From Flavobacteriaceae bacterium Ap0902 (GTDB lineage: Bacteria > Bacteroidota > Bacteroidia > Flavobacteriales > Weeksellaceae): a DNA stretch of 64,000 nt. The translations under genes and the position numbers were made by a program. Location of the stretch: assembly GCA_009835005.1 (NCBI GenBank), contig WTFG01000001.1, positions 434,001 through 498,000 on the forward strand, written 5' to 3'. Shown here piece by piece: positions 10,145-17,964 of this stretch. The first letter of the stretch is position 1, and each line of letters opens with the position of its first letter. The notes under the pieces were generated by a model. The model saw nothing but the letters and a program-made list of their open reading frames with translations, was not told where the DNA came from and searched no databases.

Positions 10145-12949
10145 ACCGTAATCGTTGAAGGGGCACTGGGTATTCAGAGAAAAGCAGATGCTGTTACATC
10201 AGCTTATGAAGTAGTAGACAGTGAAGAGTTAAATCAGGCTTCTAGCCCGAATGCAGTTCAAGCATTACAGGGTAAGGTTTCTGGTTTACAAATTAACACA
10301 GTAAGTTCTGGGGTAGAAAGTGATAACAGAGTGGTATTTAGAGGAGGTCGTTCTATTACAGGTAACAATGAGGCATTGGTTGTAATTGATGGTTCTATTT
10401 CCAATTTGGCTACTTTGTCACAAATTCCACCAGAATCTATTAAAAGCATCAATGCCTTAAAAGGTTTACAAGGTGCCGCTCTATATGGTTCTGATGGGGT
10501 GAATGGTGTAATTATCGTTACTACATTACAAGGAACCAGATCTGGTGATTTAGAAATTCAGATTAAATCATCTTTGGATGTTTCTTCAATCGCTTATTTG
10601 CCAGAAAGACAACTTAGATACGGTCAAGGATGGGATGGCGAGCATTATACGCAAGAGAATGGTTCTTGGGGGCCAGAATTTGATGGCTCTATGCAACCTA
10701 TTGGTTATCCACAGGCAGATGGGTCTTATATTATAGCACCATATTCACCAATTAAAGACAATTACAAAGATTTCTTTAAAAATGGTACTTTATCACAAAA
10801 TACGGTTAGTATCTCTACTGGTAATTTAGAGGATGGTTATGTGATTGGTACTTATACCAACACAATCAATAATTTCGTGGTAAAAGATGATAAGTTATTA
10901 CGTAACTCATTCTTAGCGAAAGCAGGTAAGAAATTTGGTAAATGGACATTAGAATCTAATGTGAACTATATTACGCAAAGTTTAAGACAAGCATCGTCTG
11001 GTTTGTACGGGTCATTATTACAAACACCTTCTAATATTCCAGTAAGTGCTTTTGAAAATTCTGGTAATGAGGGACACTGGAATGCTTATTATATGAATCC
11101 ATATTGGGAAAGAGAAAATGATAGACAAAAAAGGAATTTAGAGAGATTTACAGGAAGTTTGACTTTAGGGTATGACGTGAATGATCATATTAGTATTTCT
11201 TATTTAGCAAATATAAGAAATGTGGCTTCAAGATCTATATATTATGTAAACGAGAATATTGATCCTATTGTAGCAAGTAGAAACGTTTCTGCAGAGTTTT
11301 TAAATAGTAACTCTCTTTCTAGAAGATATTATGGAGATTTAATGGTTAACTTTAACTATGACCTAAGTGATAACTTATCATTACAGGCCAACGTTGGACA
11401 TAACTATCAAGATAATTTCTTTAGTATTTCAGAGGCTGGTGGTCAAAATTTTGAAAATCCTGGGATATATAATTTCTCTAATGTGTTGCAGCCATACACT
11501 GCATCTCAAAGAACATTGGCAGGTAGATTGTTGGCTAACTACTGGACAAGATCTAACAAATTTGGTGTGTTCGCCAATGTTGATTTAGGTTTTAAAGATT
11601 ATTTATACTTGAACATGACGGCTAGAAATGACTGGTCTTCTGTATTAGATCCAGAAAACAGTTCTTTCTTCTATCCGAGTGCTGGTATATCTTTCATTCC
11701 AACAAAGGCTTTTCCTTCTATCTATAGTAGACAAGGTTTAAGTTATGCCAAATTGTCATTCAATGCTACTAGAGTAGGGAATGATACAGGGGTTTCAGCT
11801 TATGAAATCAATAGATTAGCTTCATTAGGAATTGGTTATCCAATGAGTGAATCTAATTCTTATGTAGAAGGTTTGTATGTTACAAATCCACTCATTAAAC
11901 CTGAGTTCGTTACGAATATAGAAGGTACAGTTAATTTAGGGTTTTTTAATGATAGAATGACTATTGATGCATCTATCTATAAATCTACTACATCAGATTT
12001 AATTACTTCTTATAGTCCAAGTACGGCTTCGGGAGCATTTAGAATCAAAGATAATGTAGGTGAATTAGAAACTACTGGATATGAGTTGGATTTAGGTTTT
12101 ACTCCTATATTATCTGAAGACAAAAACATTAGATGGGATTTAACTGCTAATATTTCTCAATACAAGATTATGATTAATAAATTATCTACCGATACAGAGG
12201 GGGAGCAAGTTGCTCTAAGAACACCATATAGTTGGGTAGGTATTTATGCACAAGTTGGAGAGGAGTATCCATTAATCAAAGGTTCTGCTTATGAAAGAGA
12301 TGAATGGGGAAGAATTATAGTTGACGCTAATGGTACACCTAATAAGATTAATGATCAGATTTTAGGTAAAGCTTTACCAGAATATATTATTGGTCTAAAC
12401 TCAAGTTTGAAAATTCATGGATTTAAGATTTCTGCAACAATGGACTATAGAGGAGGAAGTGATTATAAATTCTACTCAGATGTTAAGCGTAACTTAGCCT
12501 GGACAGGTCAATTAATCGAATCTGCAGAAAATCGTTCAGGTTTTATTATGCCTAACTCTTCATTTGATTATAACGGAGACGGTGTGATTCAAGAGGATGA
12601 AGGTAACTCTAATGTTGTAACTGGTTCATCTTATCCTGCATTCCTTAACTATTATAGTAATGATTATGCGCAAACAGGAGAGAATTTAGTAATTGATGCA
12701 TCTGCTTTTAAATTAAGAGAGGTTGCTGTTTCTTATACATTAGGTGAGAGCATTTTAAAAGGAACTGGTATTTCTGAACTTACTTTAGGAGTAAACGCTA
12801 GAAACCCATTAACTATTTTATCTTCTCAAAATAGAGGTTATAATGATCCAGAAACATCAGAAACATCTGGAAACGCTTCTGGGTTAGCATTTACGAATAG
12901 ATACCCTACTCAAAGTTATTATGGTGGAAGTATTAATATCAAATTCTAA
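9833..12949 (+). CDS. SusC/RagA-type TonB-dependent receptor, cassette A
   Basis: SusC-family importer of 1038 residues. Signal peptide 1-22 (AGTVFTWAQ), carboxypeptidase-regulatory domain about 25-105 (GQVTDSFGFPVTDAFVHVEG), plug about 115-235 (VVFRGGRSITGNNEALVVID, INALKGLQGAALYGSDGVNG), beta-barrel to the C-terminal GGSINIKF. Residues 1-104 are almost identical to the SusC at 17653, but the plug and barrel are not, which marks a recombination boundary. It heads a four-gene operon (SusC, SusD, two lipoproteins) ended by the terminator at 16292. Substrate unknown. Confidence 0.95.
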   Translation: MRVNLKLLCTAMLLAGTVFTWAQEKNISGQVTDSFGFPVTDAFVHVEGSENGVYTDADGNYDLSVNEGDVLVIEYIGLETQTIAVGDANTYSVQLTEGGAIDVGTVIVEGALGIQRKADAVTSAYEVVDSEELNQASSPNAVQALQGKVSGLQINTVSSGVESDNRVVFRGGRSITGNNEALVVIDGSISNLATLSQIPPESIKSINALKGLQGAALYGSDGVNGVIIVTTLQGTRSGDLEIQIKSSLDVSSIAYLPERQLRYGQGWDGEHYTQENGSWGPEFDGSMQPIGYPQADGSYIIAPYSPIKDNYKDFFKNGTLSQNTVSISTGNLEDGYVIGTYTNTINNFVVKDDKLLRNSFLAKAGKKFGKWTLESNVNYITQSLRQASSGLYGSLLQTPSNIPVSAFENSGNEGHWNAYYMNPYWERENDRQKRNLERFTGSLTLGYDVNDHISISYLANIRNVASRSIYYVNENIDPIVASRNVSAEFLNSNSLSRRYYGDLMVNFNYDLSDNLSLQANVGHNYQDNFFSISEAGGQNFENPGIYNFSNVLQPYTASQRTLAGRLLANYWTRSNKFGVFANVDLGFKDYLYLNMTARNDWSSVLDPENSSFFYPSAGISFIPTKAFPSIYSRQGLSYAKLSFNATRVGNDTGVSAYEINRLASLGIGYPMSESNSYVEGLYVTNPLIKPEFVTNIEGTVNLGFFNDRMTIDASIYKSTTSDLITSYSPSTASGAFRIKDNVGELETTGYELDLGFTPILSEDKNIRWDLTANISQYKIMINKLSTDTEGEQVALRTPYSWVGIYAQVGEEYPLIKGSAYERDEWGRIIVDANGTPNKINDQILGKALPEYIIGLNSSLKIHGFKISATMDYRGGSDYKFYSDVKRNLAWTGQLIESAENRSGFIMPNSSFDYNGDGVIQEDEGNSNVVTGSSYPAFLNYYSNDYAQTGENLVIDASAFKLREVAVSYTLGESILKGTGISELTLGVNARNPLTILSSQNRGYNDPETSETSGNASGLAFTNRYPTQSYYGGSINIKF

Positions 12950-12965
12950 AAAAATTAAAACGACG

Positions 12966-14498
12966 ATGAAAATATTTAATAAAATTCTAATAGGTGCATT
13001 AGGGGTAATGATGCTCTCGTGTACCGATTATTTGGAAGATAACGAATCTCCAAATAGTCCACTTATAGATAATTTAGCGCCTACCAAAAAGTTGGCTGCA
13101 GCTCAATCTGATATCTTCAGAGTAATAACGGGAGATAATAGAAACTATGAATCATCTGTTAGAACAAGTTCCCTAAACCAATTAGGAAGTATTTGGTCTG
13201 GTGTTTGGTCTGTGGATGCTGCGAACTGGACTGGTGCATATTCCCAAGAATATACAGGTAATATCAACAATGCTTTTTATGACAGTATTTGGGATTGGAT
13301 TTATTTAAAATCTATGAACTTTGAGAATATTAAAAATTATGAAAGTGATACTTATGACAATCATAAGGCTATCGCGATGATTCTAGAGTCTTTCTACATG
13401 CAGTATATTGTAGATTTATATGGGGATGTTCCTTATACAGAGGCTTGGATACTGAATCCGACACCAGTATATGATGATCAGAAATTCGTATATAGATCTT
13501 TATACAATCAATTAGATGAAGCAATTGAATTAATTCAAGCAGCAGATAGTTTTGATGAGCCTGTTGGAGGAGAAGATGTAATGTTAAATGGTAATATGCA
13601 ACAGTGGATAGCATTTGCTAATACTGTTAAATTAAGATATTTAATTAGACAATCAGAAGTTACTGATCCAGAAATTCAAGGTTTTATTACACAGGAAATT
13701 AATGAATTACGTGGCGCTACATTTATTAGCTCAGACGTTACCATTAATCCTGGCTACAATGCAACTTCAGCAGATAGACAGAATCCTTTTTACGGAGCGT
13801 ATGGTTATTCACCATCTGGTGAGCCAGTAAGTCGTAGAAAATTACCAGTAGCATCAGAACATATTGCTAATATTATCAATAGTTCTAGAACAGATGATCC
13901 TAGGAGAGCGATGTGGTTTATCCCAGATGGGAGTGGTGAAATTGTTGGGGTTCCTCAAGGAGAAGTTGGTGTAAATGTACCAGATTACGTTTCATTCTTT
14001 GGTTCTGGAATTATTCCTACAGATACTTCTATAGGTTCTTCCATGGATGGTTATGTAATGCTATTAAGTGAAGCTAAATTCTTATTAGCAGAAGCAGAGC
14101 AACGCTGGGGAGGTTTTGGTAATTCAGCAGAGCAATATTTTAATGAGGGCGTTATGGCATCATTTGATCGTTTTGGATTAACTATAGACGAATATGATAC
14201 ATATATGAATAGAATATCCAATATTGATGGTTTCGGATGGAATGGAACTTCTGATAAGATAGAAGCAATCATCAATCAAAAATGGTTAGCGTTAATGTTA
14301 ACAAATGGTATGGAGGCATACTTAGATAATTTGAGAACTGGATATCCAGAAATTGAATTACCGTTAACTAACACTACTGGTGGATTCCCGAAAAGATTGT
14401 TATACCCATCTTCTGAGATTCAAGGAAATGCTGCAAACGTGCCAACAGTGTCGTTATCTGATGCTTTAGCCAATGGTAGTTTTTGGGTTGCTAATTAA
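12966..14498 (+). CDS. SusD-like surface lipoprotein (SusD_like-2 type), cassette A
   Basis: Ligand-binding partner of the preceding SusC. The start at 12966 gives a clean lipoprotein signal (MKIFNKILIGALGVMMLSC, Cys19) followed by TDYLEDNESPNSP; a longer frame open from 12921 would overlap SusC and lacks a signal at its N-terminus, so it was not used. VDLYGDVPYTEAWIL and the C-terminal FPKRLLYPSSEIQGN fit the SusD_like-2 family. This is a different SusD subfamily from the partner in cassette B (20718), although the two SusC proteins share their first 104 residues. 510 residues; 16 bp after SusC. Confidence 0.9.
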   Translation: MKIFNKILIGALGVMMLSCTDYLEDNESPNSPLIDNLAPTKKLAAAQSDIFRVITGDNRNYESSVRTSSLNQLGSIWSGVWSVDAANWTGAYSQEYTGNINNAFYDSIWDWIYLKSMNFENIKNYESDTYDNHKAIAMILESFYMQYIVDLYGDVPYTEAWILNPTPVYDDQKFVYRSLYNQLDEAIELIQAADSFDEPVGGEDVMLNGNMQQWIAFANTVKLRYLIRQSEVTDPEIQGFITQEINELRGATFISSDVTINPGYNATSADRQNPFYGAYGYSPSGEPVSRRKLPVASEHIANIINSSRTDDPRRAMWFIPDGSGEIVGVPQGEVGVNVPDYVSFFGSGIIPTDTSIGSSMDGYVMLLSEAKFLLAEAEQRWGGFGNSAEQYFNEGVMASFDRFGLTIDEYDTYMNRISNIDGFGWNGTSDKIEAIINQKWLALMLTNGMEAYLDNLRTGYPEIELPLTNTTGGFPKRLLYPSSEIQGNAANVPTVSLSDALANGSFWVAN

Positions 14499-14517
14499 AT
14501 TATAAATAGAAAAGATT

Positions 14518-15312
14518 ATGAAAAATAGATTAATATTATTGTTATCCCTTATTTTAGTAGGGTTCACTTCATGTAATGATGATGACCGTCTAGAAACGGA
14601 TGATATAACAACAGGTCCTATGATTGTAGGATTTCAAAATTCTACATTCGATTTTACGTATTTCGAAGACGAGGGAGTGGTTGAAAACTCTTTACCTATT
14701 AAATTAATAGGATTAGGTGATGGTAATTTACCAACAGAAGATATAGTAATTACTTATGAAGTGGTTGCAGACGAAAGTACTGCCATTGCAGGAGAAGAGT
14801 ATACTTTAGCCACTAATTCTGTAACGATTCCTGCAGGTAAAGACTTTGCAGAGATTCCAATTAATGTGAATACAGGGAGTATGAACCCAACTGAGGCTAC
14901 CAATTTAACTATCAAGTTAACAGGTGCTAGTAATGGTGTTATTGCATATAATAAAGAAAAAGTACTTATTAATTTTGTAGGATGTGCTACAGAATTGCAA
15001 GGAAGATACAGGGTATTCTTTGGTGAAGATGAGGTTAGTACAATAGCGAACATTACCAAAATTGCTCCGAATGTATACAGATCAGATTATACACCAGCGT
15101 TCTCTGCTAATTATTGGTTTGAATTCTCTGATGTTTGTGGGGACCTGTCAATTGTTGGATGGCAATACCAAGGTGGAAATCCTATGTCAGATTCTAACAC
15201 GGGTGGATTCCCAAAGGGAGAAGTAGATGGCGATACAATCACATTTTATAATGTTTCTGTATCTGGTGTAGATTGGTTCCAAGGAGTAGATATGAAATTT
15301 GTAAAACAATAA
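14518..15312 (+). CDS. Surface lipoprotein with a Calx-beta-like domain, cassette A
   Basis: Predicted surface lipoprotein of 264 residues. Lipobox FTSC (Cys19) is followed by NDDDRLETDD, a strongly acidic export signal. Residues about 40-155 look like a Calx-beta or DUF4843-like fold (SVTIPAGKDFAEIPINVNTG, TNLTIKLTGASNGVI); the C-terminal 100 residues (CATELQGRYRVFFGEDEV onward) form a separate, unrecognised domain. By position it matches the extra glycan- or ligand-binding lipoproteins (SusE/SusF-like) of SusCD operons, but no family assignment can be proven here. It is 19 bp after SusD, in the same operon. Confidence 0.8.
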   Translation: MKNRLILLLSLILVGFTSCNDDDRLETDDITTGPMIVGFQNSTFDFTYFEDEGVVENSLPIKLIGLGDGNLPTEDIVITYEVVADESTAIAGEEYTLATNSVTIPAGKDFAEIPINVNTGSMNPTEATNLTIKLTGASNGVIAYNKEKVLINFVGCATELQGRYRVFFGEDEVSTIANITKIAPNVYRSDYTPAFSANYWFEFSDVCGDLSIVGWQYQGGNPMSDSNTGGFPKGEVDGDTITFYNVSVSGVDWFQGVDMKFVKQ

Positions 15313-15316
15313 GATT

Positions 15317-16264
15317 ATGATGTTTAGAAATATATTATTAATAGCAATATTAGGCTTCTTTGCAAGTTGTAGTAATGATGATGAGTCATTAGAGGACATA
15401 AGAACAGGTAAACCAGTTGCTACCTTAGATAAAAGTCAAGCAGATGTTGTTGAAGGTGAGTCAGTAACCTTTACGATCACATTAGATCGTTCTTCTGTGA
15501 ATGTATCTAGATTCAAAATAGATCTAGTAGACTATGATGAAACAATGGACTTATATAGTTATGATACTTCTGGAAGTCCTGTAGGGAATGACGATTCATT
15601 TGGAGCACCGGGATTCGTAGTAACGGTTCCAGCTTTTGCTACCACGGCAGAATTCACTATTACACCAAAGCAGAACTTTGAACTTGATGGTAATAGAACG
15701 ATGAATTTTCATTTCACAGGAGTTCAGAACATGAATGCTGTAGTAGATGATGCTTTCACAACTATTTCTTTAAATGTGGCTGATCAGCAAGACGCTGTAG
15801 GGTTACAATTAGATTGGGCTAATACAGAAGTTGATTTAGCTGGTAATTTAATCGATGGTGAATACTTAGGAGAAGATGGCGCATTACATTCTTATCAAGA
15901 TTGGGATTTTGACATGTACTTATATAATTCCGCTGGTGATAATGTTTCAGACTTTGATGCCGCGACTGGTGATATCCCAGAAGTTCTTGTTTTTGATAAC
16001 GCAGCATTACCAGATGATACTTATCGAGTGGTTGTAGATTTATATGGTAGTGGCACGCTGGGAGCAAGTGACATGACATTCCCATTATCTTTAAAAGTAA
16101 ATGCTTTTGGATCTTGGGATTATAGTTTACCTGTTGCAGACTATACATTCTTGGACGAAGGTGATGATTCTGGTGCTAATATGAAAGTTGTTGCACTTTT
16201 AGAGAAAAATGGTAACAATTACACTTTAAAATCTGCGGATGGCCAAACAGTACTTGCGCCATAA
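15317..16264 (+). CDS. Second surface lipoprotein with a Calx-beta-like domain, cassette A
   Basis: Lipoprotein of 315 residues with lipobox FFASC (Cys18) and the acidic SNDDESLEDI after it. Residues about 30-150 resemble a Calx-beta-type beta-sandwich (KSQADVVEGESVTFTITLDR, FELDGNRTMNFHFTGVQN). Residues 155-315 are a second beta-rich part (LDWANTEVDLAGNLI, DFDMYLYNSAGDNV) that resembles secreted binding modules, but I do not recognise it. It starts 4 bp after the previous gene; a terminator 28 bp after its stop closes the operon. Probably an accessory ligand-binding protein of the SusCD complex. Confidence 0.78.
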   Translation: MMFRNILLIAILGFFASCSNDDESLEDIRTGKPVATLDKSQADVVEGESVTFTITLDRSSVNVSRFKIDLVDYDETMDLYSYDTSGSPVGNDDSFGAPGFVVTVPAFATTAEFTITPKQNFELDGNRTMNFHFTGVQNMNAVVDDAFTTISLNVADQQDAVGLQLDWANTEVDLAGNLIDGEYLGEDGALHSYQDWDFDMYLYNSAGDNVSDFDAATGDIPEVLVFDNAALPDDTYRVVVDLYGSGTLGASDMTFPLSLKVNAFGSWDYSLPVADYTFLDEGDDSGANMKVVALLEKNGNNYTLKSADGQTVLAP

Positions 16265-16291
16265 GTAAATTTTAAATTTGTAATTTAGATT

Positions 16292-16328
16292 AAGCCGCTT
16301 CAATGCATATTGAAGTGGTTTTTTTTAT
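16292..16328 (+). terminator. Rho-independent terminator of cassette A (start of cassette-back repeat)
   Basis: Stem CCGCTTCAAT / ATTGAAGTGG with a GCAT loop and eight T. The sequence is identical to the terminator of cassette B at 23909. Confidence 0.9.
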
Positions 16329-16338
16329 GCTATTTTTG
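16292..16338 (+). repeat. Cassette-back direct repeat, copy A (terminator plus promoter box)
   Basis: 47 bp with a single mismatch to 23909-23955. It covers the terminator and the following TATTTTTG (TATATTTG in copy B, where it is the promoter box of the porin gene). In copy A the match stops exactly where the IS element begins. Confidence 0.88.
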
Positions 16339-16474
16339 TCCTGCCCTAAAATAGCGATACACTAAAACAAAGTGTATATGGAAATACCTATAAACAGTGG
16401 GTATAAGAAGAGAACTGAGAATCTTCCCCAAAAATATCAACGATTAAAAATAAAGTTGTTAAATTTAGGAAGAA

Positions 16475-16735
16475 ATGAAAAAGAGTAAATTTACAGAAGT
16501 TCAGATATTAAAGATATTATCAGAACAAAATCAAGGAAAGACGGTAAATGAGATTTGTCGCATCCATGGGATTAGCCAGCCAACTTTTTATAGTTGGAAG
16601 AGTAAATATGGTGGAATGGACGCTAGTCAATTAGCCAGACTTAAAGCTATGGAAAAGGAACTATCTCAATATAAGAAGATAGTTGCCGAGCAGACGCTTC
16701 AGATTACAGTATTGGAAGATGCATCGCAGACTTAG
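16475..16735 (+). CDS. IS3-family orfA (helix-turn-helix transposase subunit), C-terminus altered
   Basis: 86 residues. The N-terminal helix-turn-helix (KFTEVQILKILSEQNQGKTV, then ICRIHGISQPTFYSWKSKYG) is the typical DNA-binding orfA of IS3 elements, followed by a leucine-rich coiled coil (LARLKAMEKELSQYKKI) that mediates multimerisation. The last residues after TLQITVLED come from the far side of a deletion junction, so the normal end of orfA is lost. orfB overlaps it, offset by +1 rather than the usual -1 frame of this family. Confidence 0.8.
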   Translation: MKKSKFTEVQILKILSEQNQGKTVNEICRIHGISQPTFYSWKSKYGGMDASQLARLKAMEKELSQYKKIVAEQTLQITVLEDASQT

Positions 16736-17435
16736 GAATTTAGGGTATCAATGGAATCATAAAAAAGTTTATAGGATTTATACCGAGATGAAACTAAACT
16801 TAAGAACTAAGCGTAAAAAGCGTTTACCTAGTAGAGTAAAAGAACCCATTGTAAGACCCATTGGTCACAATATAACGTGGAGTATGGATTTTATGCAAGA
16901 TACCTTAGAAAATGGGAGAAAGGTAAGAACGCTCAATGTGATAGACGATTTTAACAGAGAAGCATTGAGTTTAGCCATAGATAATAGTCTCCCAGCGTCA
17001 AAGGTAATTAAAGAACTAGAGCAGTTAATAGAATGGCGAGGGAAACCAGAAAAAATAAGAGTAGACAATGGTCCAGAGTTTATAGCAGAAAAGCTGAAGC
17101 ATTGGTGCACGAGAAACGAAATAGAACTCAAATATATAGAAGCAGGAAAGCCTACACAGAACAGTCTAGTGGAACGTTTCAATCGCACCTTTAGAACAGA
17201 GGTTCTGGACTGTTACGTATTTGAGAGCATCAAGCAGATGCGTAATTTTGCGCATAGTTGGATGTGGATGTATAACAATGAAAGGCCGCATGAAGGATTA
17301 CAAAATATGACGCCCGTAGGGTTCTTATTGAAATATGGAAAACTCTCCAAGGCTCAATGCCAGCAAGAGTTTCCCACATTCCAACAAGAATATCATCATA
17401 AACATCATAATTTTATAAATAATTCTCTAATTTAG
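16683..17435 (+). pseudogene. IS3-family orfB transposase, N-terminal part deleted
   Basis: The DDE integrase core is present: SMDFMQD (first Asp), RVDNGPEF (second Asp) and LVERFNR (Glu). The segment WKMHRRLRNLGYQWNHKKVY belongs to the usual HTH_21-type region but begins directly after the orfA sequence, so roughly the first 50-60 residues of orfB (my estimate from family knowledge) are missing. The first residues of the open frame (MPSRRFRLQ) are an out-of-frame reading of orfA. The protein is therefore unlikely to be made as a functional transposase. Confidence 0.75.
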
Positions 17436-17488
17436 AGTGTTCCTAATTAAGGGAAAATTATATGTTAAGGTATAGAATTCATTGTAAT

Positions 17489-17551
17489 AAATTTGCTTTT
17501 CACATTGTGTTATTATTATTTTGTAACCTTAAATTTATAAAAAGCAAATTT
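17489..17551 (+). promoter_or_regulatory. Perfect 12-bp inverted repeat upstream of cassette B
   Basis: AAATTTGCTTTT (17489-17500) and AAAAGCAAATTT (17540-17551) are perfect reverse complements separated by 39 bases, about 100 bp upstream of SusC. This could be an operator pair or an RNA hairpin; there is no T tract, so not a terminator. The function is inferred only from position. Confidence 0.35.
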
Positions 17552-17608
17552 CATTAAGATTAAGAGTGAATCCTAAAGCTTAAATCTAAATATTTAGTAA
17601 ACTTCAAG

Positions 17609-17964
17609 AAAGTTATTATATTGTGAATTAAATGTTATTAAAAAGTTAAAATATGAGGGTAAATTTAAAGTTGCTTTGTACTGCTATGCTTTTAGCTGGA
17701 ACCGTGTTTACATGGGCTCAGGAAAAGAATATTTCAGGGCAAGTAACAGATTCGTTTGGATTCCCAGTTACAGATGCCTTTGTGCATGTAGAGGGATCAG
17801 AAAATGGTGTTTACACAGATGCAGATGGTAATTATGATCTGAGTGTAAATGAGGGAGATGTCGTAGTAATAGAATACATTGGGTTAGAAACTCAAACTAT
17901 TGCTGTTGGTGATGCTAATACTTATAGTGTACAGCTGATGGAAGGTGGAGCTATAGATGTGGGT
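17609..17964 (+). repeat. Cassette-front direct repeat, copy B (leader plus SusC N-terminus)
   Basis: Same-orientation partner of 9789-10144; the first 44 bases (leader) are identical and the coding part has only scattered, mostly silent, differences. Confidence 0.9.

Larger units (their letters stand above)
16337..17455 (+). mobile_element. Decayed IS3-family insertion sequence
   Basis: The left end reads TGTCCTGCCC, as in many IS3-family (IS407-like) ends. It carries an orfA and a DDE-type orfB. The right end near 17455 (CTAATTAAGGG then AAAATTA) only partly matches the left inverted repeat, so the right terminus is degraded and its position approximate. An internal deletion has fused the end of orfA to the middle of the orfB N-terminal region, so the element is probably immobile. 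It lies precisely between the two SusCD cassettes. No target-site duplication could be identified. Confidence 0.75.

Noticed and set aside
9789-17964. Invertible SusC shufflon as in some Bacteroides
   Set aside because: The shared segments are direct, not inverted, repeats and no site-specific recombinase gene is in the window.
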